DNA from: Delphinus delphis
Taxonomy: Eukaryota; Chordata; Mammalia; Artiodactyla; Delphinidae
DNA length: 64,000 nt
Assembly: GCF_949987515.2 (NCBI RefSeq)
Contig: NC_082692.2
Coordinates: 85,445,488-85,509,487 of the forward strand
Direction: 5' to 3'
Shown here: piece by piece, positions 44,160 through 55,124 of the stretch
Numbering within the stretch: the stretch's first letter is position 1
Layout of the letters: each line of letters begins with the position of its first letter
Notes under the pieces: model-generated
Told to the model about the DNA's origin: nothing
The model's database searches: none
What the model saw: only the letters and a program-made list of their open reading frames with translations
Translations under genes and position numbers: made by a program

Positions 44160-44365
44160 GCGTCGGTGCTGTGCTTCCCCTATGCCTGGCACGTACTAAA
44201 CATTTCACAGAAGTGTTTCATTTTGAATCAAAACCTTGTGAAATAATTATTACCCTCAATTTACAAAGGAGGAAAATGAGGTTCTGAGAGATAAGGAACT
44301 TGCCAGAATCTCACAGTTAGCTGAATCAGGCTTTGGATCCAGGACTCTGCAACTTTGTAAAGCCC
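44160..44365 (+). repeat. MIR-like SINE
   Basis: ccctatgcctggcacgtact, caaaaccttgtgaaataatt, attaccctcaatttacaaag, gaacttgccagaatctcaca, gttagctgaatcaggctttg, ccaggactctg. Confidence 0.75.
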
Positions 44366-44369
44366 ACAG

Positions 44370-44990
44370 TCACAGGCACTGAGCCCGCCCACATCCTGTT
44401 GGTTCTTACCGTCCATTCATGCCTGTGGTGTCGTCTGTGAGCACTTGTGATTCTGCCTAAGGGACTTCTCTCCCAGCACACAGCTTGGGCTGTACCAAGG
44501 AGCTGATACGCCTAAGAGCAGAAGTCAGCTAATGATGACTTAGAGTTGAAGGAAAAATACCCAGCTCCTCGTCCCTTGGGTGGCTTAACTCTGAGGCGTG
44601 TTCTACACAGTTTTCTCAAAGCCCCAGCAGGATTGAGACCCAGCTGGCCACAGCGATAGGATGCTCAGCCACACACGGGATGGTTTCCTTTCTTCCCTGT
44701 CTCATTTGCCCATTCCCCCTCGTGGGAACATCTCCCAAAGAAACAACTTGTCCTTAAATCCTTCTCTAAGAGTCTGTTCGGGGAGTAGTATGTGTGTACG
44801 TGTGTGTAAGACAGCCCCCGTGGGAGAAGTGGTTCCTTATTCCAGAAGAATTTATAATATTCTTAAAGAGAAAACACACACACACACACACACACAAAGA
44901 GAGAGAAAAAATACTAAGCCTATTTGCTGAAGGTAGAACTGTGCTGAACTGTGTATGAAAGTGTCAGGGAGGAAAAACATTTACTCTACC
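44370..44990. other. Unassigned stretch with (CA)n
   Basis: Contains the (CA)n run at 44873-44896 and its (GA)n extension. No exon recognised. Confidence 0.35.
44873..44896. repeat. (CA)n microsatellite
   Basis: About twelve CA units flanked by GAGAGAGA on the right. Confidence 0.95.
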
Positions 44991-44994
44991 CTCT

Positions 44995-45415
44995 TAGCTT
45001 TTGTCCTTGGGGGCTTGCAAATTAAACTGACAACAGATAGATTAGCAAGGAAAGAGACAGACTTAATCACGGACAGACAGAAACTCACAGAAAAATGTGA
45101 CTCCATGCGGTGTGGTTAGAATTCGAGGCTTATATACCATCTTAATAGGGAAAGAGGAGGCAGTGCAGGGCACTGACTGGAGAACAAAAGACTGCAGAAA
45201 GGCAAACGGGCCACTAGGAGAATAGATGGGAGATAGGATCATTTTGTGACAATGTCTTTTCGAGGTGGTGTGGAAACTTCTATCCCCAGTGATAAGAGTC
45301 AATCTCCTCTGGTAGCTCCTGGGGAGGGGATTTATGACAACTTTTGTGTATTTGGGGGAGAGTCTGCTTTTAGGCAATAAGAAAATTCAGGAACTCAAAT
45401 ACCTTCTGCTCAAAA
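44995..45415 (-). repeat. ERV-type LTR remnant
   Basis: Read on the minus strand it has an LTR layout with the TATA-like atggtatataagcctc near 45130. The left end (minus-strand 3' end) is tttgcaagcccccaagga. Worn; name unknown. Confidence 0.45.
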
Positions 45416-45649
45416 TAATTTTTATATCACAGTGGTGTATTCTGGACTTCACACGGTACGATGAGCCCTGATGGTACAAAGCTCAGGCAGCCACATCTTA
45501 CTATGCCTGAACTTTTATTGGATGATCTCAGATTCTCTCTCTTCTGCATCACCTAGGAGGGTACAAACAGAACCAAATCTGGGCCTCTGAACTGTTCCTT
45601 TCCTCCTCTCAGGTTCTTCCACGAAAATCATAATCTTCCAGCACACAAA

Positions 45650-45850
45650 GCTGGCTTTGCGCGAAAGTAGAGTTTATTGCAGCATGGGGGGGCTGGCGGG
45701 CACTGACGTTTTACCAGTGAGATTACCTCAGAAGTTGCAGCTTCAAGTCCTTCAGTCATCTTAGCTCAGGGTGAAAAGCCTTCAATCACCAGCTGCTAAT
45801 ACAGCTGAGAGCGCAGGTCTGAAGGCAGGAAACAGTATATTTTGGGAATG
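45650..45850 (-). repeat. Possible ERV LTR piece
   Basis: gcgaaagtagagtttattgc on the plus strand puts an AATAAA-like site (tttatt reversed) near the left end, as for a minus-strand LTR. Little else recognisable. Confidence 0.3.
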
Positions 45851-46093
45851 ATCTGTCATTTCATCATGTTTATTCTTCTGAGGTCTTTCTCACATGAGCT
45901 CCCAAAATACCCTTCAGGACTCGCATCAAAATGATACTGACACCACAGGTTCACGTGCCTGACTCAGGTTATACAAGGTACCTCCCCTCCCCAACTCCCA
46001 GCCCACACTGGGATGATCAACACACAAATAAATGGTCTCCTGGCTTCAACCTCATTTTCAATTTGGGGGGAAAAACAAAAAGAGTTTATATAG

Positions 46094-46532
46094 TGGGTTA
46101 AATGTGGCCCCCCAGAAAAATGTCCACCCTGAACCTGTGTATGTGACTCTCTTTGGAGAAAGGGTCCCTGCAGATATAGAATTATATCTGAATAGTGCGG
46201 AGCTCAAAATGAGATAATCCTGGATTTTCTGGGTGAGCCCTAAATTGAAGGACAATAGTTTTTAAAAGATGGAAGAGAAGAAGACAGAAGAGGAGGTCAT
46301 GTGAAAATGGGAGGAGACTGGAGTGATGTGGCCACAACCCAAGCGATGGCAGGATCTACCGGAAGCTGGGAGAGACAAGAAACGGAATCCCTCGCAGGGA
46401 GTGCTGCCCTGCTGGCACATTGATCTCAAACTTCTGGCTGCCAGGCAGTGAGTTAATAAATTTCTGTTGTTTTAAGTCACCCCTTTTGTGGTCATTGGGT
46501 ATGGCAGCCACAAGAAACAAATACAAGTTGCT
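46094..46532 (+). repeat. MaLR/MLT1-like solo LTR
   Basis: Starts gtgggttaaatgtggccccc, passes gaagaagacagaagaggagg, actggagtgatgtggccaca, and ends gttaataaatttctgttgtt ttaagtcacc, ggtatggcagccacaag. Same class as 7.5-7.96 kb. Confidence 0.75.
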
Positions 46533-46554
46533 AAAAAACTTCTGGCCCTACAGG

Positions 46555-46755
46555 TGAGGGCTCTAACCAGTTCATCTTCATAATGATACTTTAAACTAAG
46601 GATTAACATAGCCCCATTTCATAGACAAGGAAACAGAAAGAGTTTAAGCGACCTTCCCAAGTACACTTAGCAAGGAAACGGCAGAACTTGGCTTCAAATC
46701 CAGGACATCTGATCCCAGGGCTCGCTGCTTTAATGACTGTGTTCTCCTGTCTCTT
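46555..46755 (+). repeat. MIR SINE, 3' part
   Basis: tagccccatttcatagacaa, ggaaacagaaagagtttaag, cgaccttcccaagtacactt, agcaaggaaacggcagaact, ccaggacatctga. Confidence 0.8.
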
Positions 46756-46759
46756 CAAG

Positions 46760-47960
46760 TGGAATTACAGGCAGGATCTGCAACACACCTCCCCCCATGT
46801 AGCATTAGCTGGGACATGGTTCTTCCCTGCCCTCCCTCGACAAGCAGGATGAGCTAGTTGGACTCCAGCTCAGCAGGGTGTGAAGCAGAGAGTCACAGGG
46901 TGGTTGGTTCATTCCTGGCAGTGGAGTGGTGGTGTCCCAGAGAGATGTTTCCTGTTAAATTCCATTGTGCATCTTCCTGTTGACTGAAATATTGGAACTG
47001 CCTTGGTTTCTTCCCATTTTCTAATATCCAGTCCTCCAGTCCCCCTCCAGTCCTTCCAGATTCCTTTTTCATTGAAGCGAGTCAGAGTTCATTTCTGTTG
47101 TTTGAAATCAAGAATCTGACTGATTCTGGGGAGAAGTGGGTACCTGGTGAAAACCAGGTAAAGGAGATACCTCAGTGCAATGGCAGCTCGCCCCGTGCCT
47201 ACTTGGAGGTTAGACTGAGCACTTTGACAAATGCCTCTGCCCCAAATAAATCCATTTTGCGATGTACGAGGAGACAATGTAGATGTTGCTGAGGGTCTCA
47301 AGGAAAGTGGGAAAGAACATTTATAGCATAGACGGAACTCTGTAAGACTCCTGGGAAAGCCCCTCTGTCTTCCCCTAGGTTTCTCTTAAGGAGTTGGCTG
47401 TCCCATCTCCCCTGAGCCCCCAACATTCTGTACAGTTCCGCTCTGGCCCTCAGCTCACACTCCCCACTCGACAGACAAGGGCCCTGAATCTAGCCTTTTA
47501 AAAAGCAGTTCAATGAACATGTGTTGTTTCCTAACATCCTTAGATATTCAAGCTGTGTAGGCCCCAGTTTATGGGCCTCCCCATATGTACTCAGCTTCAC
47601 GATTCTAAACGTCATTCTTCAGGCAACCTGAGCCAAAACATCTCCCAATAAAAAGATATTTCCTGGGTGGCTGGCCATTCGCTGTACTGGAGAAAATAAA
47701 ACCTTCCTCTCCATATTCTATCCCTGAAGGGCCCACACCACATGCCAGGCCCGCTGATCAACCACGCAGCAGCCCCAGTCTCCCCTGGACAAAGAGCAAA
47801 TCTTTCACACGGTCTCTATCATACCTGCTCCGGGGTCCAGGACTGACCTGACCCATTGAGGCTCTGGCCCCTCCCACTATTTCCGGGCCCAGGAGAAGCA
47901 GCACATTTTGGGGGGTGGAATTTGACTTCCTCAGCAGCTACTTGCATGGGATAACACAAC
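46760..47960. other. Unassigned 1.2 kb
   Basis: Contains a GAAA-loop hairpin at 47141-47160. No repeat or exon otherwise recognised; frames of 64-70 codons without known domains. Confidence 0.35.
47141..47160. repeat. 8-bp perfect hairpin, GAAA loop
   Basis: tacctggt, loop gaaa, accaggta. Both arms pair fully. Confidence 0.9.
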
Positions 47961-47964
47961 CCAG

Positions 47965-48275
47965 AAACACAGTAAGTCAACGCACCACGGGGCTATCACT
48001 GACAAAATGACAGACGCGGGTGTGAAGGAGCCAGCAGTCAAACTCCTGTCCACTGTCCTCCTGATGGACTACTTTGAGGCCCAAGGATCCAATATCACCT
48101 CTCTGCAGTGCCCCGTGTGACCAACCTGTTAGGTCTCACTGTGAACCTGCTGCTGGTTCAGCAATTTGCAGTTTTCCCCCTCACTCTTGTGACCTGGGAT
48201 TGCATCCCCCAATAAGTACTGTCAGATAAGCATGGTCTCAGGCTCTATTTTCTATGGACCATAGACTAAAATACC
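47965..48275 (+). repeat. ERVL/MaLR-type solo LTR, 3' part
   Basis: End pattern: cctgggattgcatcccccaa, taagtactgtcagataagca, gtctcaggctctattttcta, tggaccatagactaaaatac. The same end type occurs at 42.6 kb. Confidence 0.55.
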
Positions 48276-48499
48276 TCCTAAGAAAAATAGGTCTCTCTTG
48301 GGTACCCGGGCAGATTTTGTTCTGAAAAAAATAATAACTTTACCACATTATTATACCAAGGAAGGAGTCCATATCTGTATGCCTGAAACCTTGAAGAACT
48401 CCGGCAAAATGTGACGATGCAAGAGAAGATTCAAAGACTGGCTCGACCCAAGTGCAAAGAAACAATTAACTTGGAAAGGAAGGCAAAGAGTCTGCAAGA

Positions 48500-48990
48500 A
48501 TGAAGTACGATCATGACCACCATTCTCGTTGTTGTCGTCGCCACCATCATCGTTATTATCACTATCACCATCATCACCATCATCATCACCATCACCAGGA
48601 CCACTATCCCCATCATCATCATCATCACCATCAGCATCCTCATCACCATCACCATGACCACCATCCCCATCATCATCATCATCATCATCATCACCATCAC
48701 CATCACCATCCTCATCACCATCACCAGGACCACTATCCCCATCATCATCATCATCACCATCACCATCCTCATCACCATCACCAGGACCACCATCCCCATC
48801 ATCATCATCATCATCATCATCACCATCACCATCCTCATCACCATCACCAGGACCACTATCCCCATCATCATCATCATCACCATCACCATCATCATCACCA
48901 TCACCAGGACCACTATCCCCATCATCATCATTATCATCACCATCATCATCACCGTCACCATGACCACGACTATCCCCATCAACATCATGG
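48500..48990. repeat. (CAT/CAC)n satellite with higher-order unit
   Basis: Triplet array of CAT, CAC and related ATC/ACC units. A marker block ccaggaccactatcccc (or ccatgaccaccatcccc) recurs seven times, starting at 48595, 48652, 48724, 48781, 48847, 48904 and 48958. Intervals are 57, 72, 57, 66, 57 and 54 bp, every one a multiple of three. Three long frames cross it (poly-His and Ile/Thr-type on plus, Met/Val-type on minus) because no stop codon arises in these frames; they are artefacts of composition. Confidence 0.97.
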
Positions 48991-49235
48991 CTAACACTTT
49001 CTCAGAGCTTACCCTGTACTAAGCACTCTTCTGAGCACCATGTGTCTGGGTTCATTTAATCTTCATGACATACCCAGGAGGCCAGTATTATTATTATTCC
49101 CAGCTAATAGAAGAAGAAACTGAGGTTTCGAACTGTTAGTGAATTACCCAAAATCACACAAGTCGGGAGTGGCAGAGTTGGGACTTGAAGCCAGGCACTT
49201 AGCATCAGAGCCCAGCCTGCTAACGTTACCACATC
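48990..49235 (+). repeat. MIR SINE
   Basis: Begins just after the satellite: cagagcttaccctgtactaa, gcactcttctgagcaccatg, gttcatttaatcttcatgac, agaagaagaaactgaggttt, cacacaagtcgggagtggca, ggacttgaagccaggca. A good MIRc-like copy. Confidence 0.9.
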
Positions 49236-49239
49236 ACAT

Positions 49240-50440
49240 TCTCTTTCCCCTTCATCTGCGTATCAGTGATTTAGACATGAATGAACACGATCTCTGAAAG
49301 AACCCAACCTGACTCCCCATAATTCATAAAGAGAGACTATTCACCATAAGAATAAGGAAGCAAGCAAACAGAAATTAATACTTGCGGCAGTGGAGAGAGG
49401 ACCAATCCGAAAAAATAAGCAAATGTCTTCTTATGAAAAATAAACATGTGAAAACTAGGTAATTTTCTATTAGTATTTTGAACAGGACTCAAGGGCACAT
49501 CATATCTATAGAATGAGGGCAGATACTCATGAAGAAAAAACATAATTCAGTATCTGATAAAGACTGAATGGAGATGAAAATTACTGGTATCGCATTAAAA
49601 AACAATATGTCAAAGATATTTCAATAAAGCTGTTACACACACGCACACACACAATAGAAGCAGTGTCTTTCCTGGGTTACTACAGAAAACCAAGAACAGA
49701 TAAACATGCTTAAGAACTTCTTTAAACATTCTGCAGAAAAGATTAAAATCGTAGAATGATGGGGAAAAGAAGAGAACTAAAAATAATAAATCCATAAAAT
49801 CCAACACACATGTAATAGAACACCTAGATGGAAAGAACAGATCAGACTGTCTGGAAGTCATGAAGACCTGAATTATGGTCGTATCTCTACACCAAGACTC
49901 GCCTGCAGCAGAATGGACACTGTCCTACATAATGGGGTAGGATACGAGTCAGGCTGGTGCCTTGTAAAGAATGAGTCTCAAGGTTGCACCTCTTAAAACT
50001 GACCTCTAACCTGGCAAAGGGTGTAACTGAGGTCAATCCAGCAGTGGGAGTCTGTGCACTTTCATTCTCTATTCCACTGTAGAATCAATTTATTGATCCT
50101 CTGGGAGGTCATCAGACCTCCCAGAATACTCTGTTCCTGCTCTCGAAGAAGTTCCAATCTATTGAGGGACTTGATATACTCCTAAGATACCTGAAATCCT
50201 GTATAAGGAAGATGGTCCTCACACACCTTGGAATACCCTTTTCTTGCTTCTCTCTATACTTGCTTGTCTTTCTGCAAACTGACAGCTAAAAAGACTCATT
50301 TCCCCACCTCCAAGTCTCCCTCAATGGCGTCAGTGCTAAATCTCTTAGATATTGTTCTGAACAAGCCAGCTTATTTTAAATATGGTTATTTGAAAATATT
50401 AGTTTATGGCTTGTTTACAATTATACTTAAACCTATAAAG
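49240..50440. other. Unassigned AT-rich 1.2 kb
   Basis: AT-rich, no repeat recognised. Short (CA)n near 49636-49652 and a perfect hairpin at 50101-50124. Frames up to 92 codons, no known domains. Confidence 0.35.
50101..50124. repeat. 10-bp perfect hairpin, ATCA loop
   Basis: ctgggaggtc, loop atca, gacctcccag. No mismatch. Confidence 0.95.
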
Positions 50441-50570
50441 AAAATGGCCTTGGGATCAGTCAGACCTGGGTTTGAGTCCTGGCTCTGTGTGACCTTTATT
50501 AAGTGACTCAACCTCTCTGAAAGGTAGGTTTCCTCATCTGGATAATGGAAATAGTAATACAGCAGCACAG
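50440..50570 (+). repeat. MIR SINE
   Basis: gccttgggatcagtcagacc, tgggtttgagtcctggctct, aagtgactcaacctctctga, then a worn tail. Confidence 0.8.
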
Positions 50571-50579
50571 TACTTCAAC

Positions 50580-50690
50580 TTTACTGTGAGCACCCTGTTA
50601 GAATGTGGCTGTTCTTTAGTAGGGGGGTGGTGCCTGAGAGTCTGCATTTCTGACAACTCCCAGGTCCTGCTACTGCTACTCTGAAGGACA
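50580..50690. repeat. MER5-like hAT fragment
   Basis: gtggtgcctgagagtctgca, tttctgacaactcccaggtc, ctgctactgctactctgaag. Confidence 0.6.
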
Positions 50691-50691
50691 G

Positions 50692-50880
50692 GGTTGGCAA
50701 TCTATGGTCTTTACCCCAATTTTGTTCAGCCCACAGCTAAGGGTGTTTTTCATATTTTTAAAGTGTCCTCAAACAAAAAAAGAAGAAAATGTGACAGAGA
50801 CATATGCGGCGTGCAAAGCCAGATAGTAAAATATCTACTATCTGGTTCTTTACAGAAAGAGTGTGCTGGCTCCTTCTGCT
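50692..50880 (+). repeat. hAT-type MITE
   Basis: agggttggcaatctatggtc start and ctatctggttctttacagaa end resemble a common hAT family; atgcggcgtgcaaagccaga is its internal block. It holds a 10-bp hairpin (50819-50845). Confidence 0.7.
50819..50845. repeat. 10-bp perfect hairpin within hAT
   Basis: ccagatagta, seven-base loop aaatatc, tactatctgg. No mismatch. Confidence 0.95.
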
Positions 50881-52150
50881 GTAGACGCTGTTTCTGGTGC
50901 TGCCCCATCCCTTGTACCCTTGGCCCACCTGAGTTAACCAGCAGCTGCAGGTAAAGGATATTCCCAGCATTCTGACATCTTCTCACCTCAAGCACCTGGG
51001 CTCCCCCTTCTCTGCCTGAAGGCCTTTGTAGGCACCATGACAGCTTGATCAGGGCCCGATCACCTAACTGGAGGAGGATTAATGCCCAGGGGTGACCATA
51101 ACAAATAGAGGAGTGGGTCCGACAAATGTTTCAGAGTCCCTGTGGGTGGATTCCCAGAACACTCCCATGCGATTGAGTTCCTGTGGTCAACAGCAGGGAC
51201 CTGTTCTTACAGCATCCTTCATTGGTTTTATCCCTTCTTTATCTCACTTCTGATTTGCTGGAGCCAGCTTGTACTGGTTTATGAGAGCCAAGGGCGTATC
51301 TCCTCCAAACTCTGTGTTTAGTGATGTCATCATGGCGACCTGAAATTGGCCCTGGTGGCATATTTACACCATGGAGATCACCCAGTGCTACAAATCAGGT
51401 GGTGGTTGTTTTTGTTGGAGAGCTGGTTGTTACACATTTACCAGCGCACCACTTCCTCACGCGTTCTTCCTGGTACTTCTGCCCGATTAAATGCCTGCCC
51501 CCACGCCCTGGTCTCAGGTCAACTTTAAGTAGAACCCAAACTATGAGAAGTACCTACCTACTTCAGCATTTTGGCAAAAGAGAAAAACACATGGGATCAC
51601 ATTTGAGAATCACAAGACGACTTGGTACATGATAGTCAATAAATGTCAGTTCCTTGCTCTCTCCTCCCGTTCCCTTAGCAAAGGGGAGACCCTCCAGTGT
51701 TTCCCAGGGCACCTGCAGTGCAAGCTTTCTGTATCAATGTCATTGTCGGCTCCAGCTCACAGGGCCATCTGGTCACTCTCCTGGAGGTTCTGGAATGACT
51801 TCCTTGGCATGTGTCCACACACACACGACCACACACAATGGGCAAAAGGAGACGGGATGAAACTTTAATCGGCGTCGGGAAGGAAGCTTATCCATTGCAA
51901 CCACATGAAACTGAAAACGTGTGGGCAAGGCAAGCATGACGGCACTGGAGTGTTCTGCCAATTCCGACTCACACGATGGAAACAATGCCCCTTTGTGCAG
52001 AATTAGGTATGTACACCAGGGCTGGGAGGCTGGCGGCTCTTTCAGGTGCTGTGCTCTGTGGTTAGGACTCAGAGCAAGAAAAGAAAAGATGAGATCCAGA
52101 GAGGCACAAAGGAGAGAGAAAGAAAATGTAAGGTCAGAAAAGGGGTGGCT
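50880..52150. other. Unassigned 1.3 kb
   Basis: No repeat or exon recognised. Frames up to 103 codons without known domains. The part near 51.65-51.8 kb is weakly L2-like. Confidence 0.35.
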
Positions 52151-52154
52151 CAGA

Positions 52155-52665
52155 AGAAAGTGCTAGGTACCACCCAATATCCATTTCCCCTTCCTGGTTA
52201 GTAACAGACCCAATTTTGAGTACAGCAGAAAGATCACATTACCAAACTTCCCATGCAGTTGGGTGTGGCCTTCATTCTGGTCAATGAACTAAAGAGTGGA
52301 AGTTTTAAGTGGGGCTTTCAGGAGGGTCCCTTAAAGGATGCTGACTCATCTGAGGCTGTTTTGCTCTCCCCTGCTTTTTCCTGGAATTTGGTTGTGACAG
52401 CTGGAGCTCCAGCAGCCATCCTGGATGGTGAGTTGACCGAGAGGATGGAAGCCAGTGCTGAGGATGATGGAGCAGAAAGATAGAAAAGATCTGGGTTCCT
52501 GATGACAAGGTTGCTAGCCCCGGATTGCTACCTCAAGATCTCTCTGCGTAAGAGAGAAACTGATTTCTTTCTTGTTTTTGCCACTGATGTTCTGAGGCTT
52601 TTCTTGTTATATGCAACTAACCTAAACCAAACTAATCCAGGAGGTGAAAATGATAAAAAAGCGGG
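52155..52665 (+). repeat. Solo-LTR-like MaLR/ERVL remnant
   Basis: cagttgggtgtggccttcat, ttctggtcaatgaactaaag, agctggagctccagcagcca, ttcctgatgacaaggttgct, ctttcttgtttttgccactg, then gcaactaacctaaacc. Same type as 6.35-6.75 kb. Confidence 0.6.
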
Positions 52666-52669
52666 TGAC

Positions 52670-54090
52670 AGAAATAGGAAAGTAGAAGGAGAAGATGAAG
52701 ACAAGACGTATGGAGTATGAGTCTCAGACTGCAAAACCAGAAACATACTTTTCTTTGTTCCAGATTAACAACTTAAATGTTATCGGGAGCTCCTGTCCCA
52801 CATGGTGACAGAAATTTAATTTCTGTCACTTCACAGCCTGCCCCTTCTTGGTACAGAATTGCCTCTAAGTTTCCCAGGATGAAGTCTGTGTGTAGAACGA
52901 GATGCTGTCCTCTCTCCAACTCCACCCCAGCATCTGCTGACATGCCCCGTTCCATCTAGTCTCGGGTGGAGTGTCCTGCTGACCACTCTGTGTCCTCCCC
53001 CGGGACTGCCAGCCCCCTGTGCTCCAGCTGTGCCCCTTCCCCAAATTACTCAGGCCCATGGCACTCTTTGGGCCCTTGCCACATACCTGGATTCTCCCCA
53101 GAATGAGGGGAAATCTCCTAAATCAATGCCGTCTCCTCACTGCTCTCTGGGGGGTGGTCAGGAACGCCAACCATCTGAGCCTCTCTCCCTTCCCCTCTGG
53201 CTCTCACACATCCAGGCTGTAGGAACTTTTTAAGGGGCAGGGGTACAAAAAACACAAGACAACCTCTCTCTTACTTTATATTACTCTAACTTTTAAAAAC
53301 TGTATGGCTTTTGAAACACAAAATTATCAGAATTACCTGCCTTGTCCTCCACATAAGCTTTCCCTGAGACAAAAAAAGCAGGTGGCCCCGCTGTCCAAAG
53401 TGGGGGAATGGTGGGCAGTCTTAGGAAATACTACAGAGGGGTAGCACCAGTTTCTATCTCAAAATATCCTACCACCTAGAGAAAAGGGGGAAGAGAGGCC
53501 TGGAGGAGAGCCGGACAGCCTGAGAGTCACAGGTGCAGGAGTTCTGTGTGGGGAACGAGAGTGGGATGCAGTTAAGAGCCCAGGGTGGTGCTGTCAGTAA
53601 CGAGCCCCAGATCCGGGAGCCCTACAGGTCTGCTCTATTTTCCCTCAACGCCTAAACCCACAGCTGAGACCTCATCACTCTACACAGGAGGAGGCTGATC
53701 CCAAGCCCCGCTTGCAGCAGCGGGGAAAGGAGCACATTTCCAAGGATGCCCAGAGAATGAAGGGGGTCTGGGTGCCTTGAACAAGGAGGGGGTCATGGCC
53801 AGGTGTCCGAGACCCTCTACCCAGGCGGAGGGACCCTCCTGGCGAAATGTGGCCCGCTCAGAAGAGTAGCACTCCTTTATGGGTGGAATAACTTTCTCTC
53901 AACACTCAAGAGTCAAGGAAGAAAGCATCTGGCCAGCATCAAACTCAGTGATGTCTGCCCACTTCGGGAATCATCAACTGCTGCTGAAACAACTGGGTAA
54001 AAGTTTGCTGAGCAAGAGCCAGTCACATAATCTCAAATGCCGGTATTCACGTGCTCTGAGTCTCTTCCCACAGAAAGTGCATTACATATA
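52670..54090. other. Unassigned 1.4 kb
   Basis: Contains the hairpin at 52805-52829. No repeat or exon otherwise recognised. Frames of 60-84 codons without known domains. Confidence 0.35.
52805..52829. repeat. 11-bp perfect hairpin, TTA loop
   Basis: gtgacagaaat, loop tta, atttctgtcac. No mismatch. Confidence 0.95.
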
Positions 54091-54158
54091 AAGAGGAAAA
54101 TGGTCATTTAAGGTGGAGAAACCTTGAAGACTCCTCCTTAATCAAAGCTAGCAAACTT

Positions 54159-54359
54159 GGGCTTCCCTGGTGGCGCCGTGGTTGGGAGTCCGCCTGCCGA
54201 TGCAGGGGACGCGGGTTCGAGTCCCGGTCCGGGAGGATCCCACATGCCGCGGAGCGGCTGGGCCCGTGAGCCATGGCCACTGAGCCTGCGCGTCCGGAGC
54301 CTGTGCTCCGCAACAGGAGAGGACACAACACTGACAGGCCCGCGTACTGGAAAAAAAAA
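54159..54359 (+). mobile_element. CHR-type SINE with tRNA-like B box
   Basis: gggcttccctggtggcgccg start, intact body and A tail. The target duplication aaagctagcaaactt is exact, 54144-54158 and 54360-54374. Box pattern is the reverse of most other copies: the B box ggttcgagtcc (54214-54224) fits GGTTCGANTCC, while the A box tggcgccgtgg (54171-54181) carries C where TRGYNNAGYGG needs A. Several CpGs are intact. Accounts for the 92-100 codon frames here. Confidence 0.96.
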
Positions 54360-54846
54360 AAAGCTAGCAAACTTAATGTCACCAGCTATGAGACAGACTG
54401 ACCTTGTGTACCTTCTGATAGCAGGCACCGAGAAAAACACATCACTTCTGTGACATTTGTTCCAAAAATGTACAACCTGAATCTAATCATAAGGAAACAT
54501 CAGACAAAGCCAAACTGAGGGACTTTCTACAACATAACGGGCCTGTTCTCCTGAGAAATGTCAGGGTCATGAAAGTTATGAGAACACTGAGGAACTCTTG
54601 CCAGATGAAGGGGAATGAAGGCATGGCAACCAGAAGCAATGTGGGACCCTGGATTTGATCCGAGACCAGACAGGAAAGGAGGTTTATAAAGGACAATATT
54701 GAGGCGATAAGTACATGTGAAAGGGGGTCGGATGGGATGGTGGCCTGTGTCTCAATGTTAATTTTCTGATTTGGGAAATTGTATCATCTTTTAACAAAGA
54801 GATTGTTCTTAGGAAATAAACACAAATATTTAGGGGTAATGCAACA

Positions 54847-55034
54847 TTCTTTCTCTCCCTCCCCTCCTCTTCCTCTCTCCCTTCTCTTCCCCTCCCCCTC
54901 CCTTCTCATTCTCTCCCTCCCTCTCTCCTCCCCCATCTCGCCCCCTCCCCCTTTCCCTTCTCCCCATTCTTCCCCATCTCCCTTCCTCCCTCCCTCTCCT
55001 CCCCTGCTTCGTCCCCCTCCTCACCGCCTCTCTG
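54847..55034. repeat. Polypyrimidine tract
   Basis: C/T-rich for about 190 bp. The first 61 bases (54847-54907) are uninterrupted C/T and the next 26 (54909-54934) likewise; the rest has scattered A and G. Confidence 0.95.
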
Positions 55035-55077
55035 AAGCAAATGTGGTAAAATCCAGCTATGGGGAATCTGGGTGAAG

Positions 55078-55080
<3 letters not shown>

Positions 55081-55120
<40 letters not shown>
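55081..55120. repeat. (AT)20 microsatellite
   Basis: Forty bases of uninterrupted AT. Confidence 0.99.

Positions 55121-55124
<4 letters not shown>

Noticed and set aside
48500..48994. Poly-histidine protein
   Set aside because: A composition artefact of a CAT/CAC satellite; no start context, no gene neighbours.
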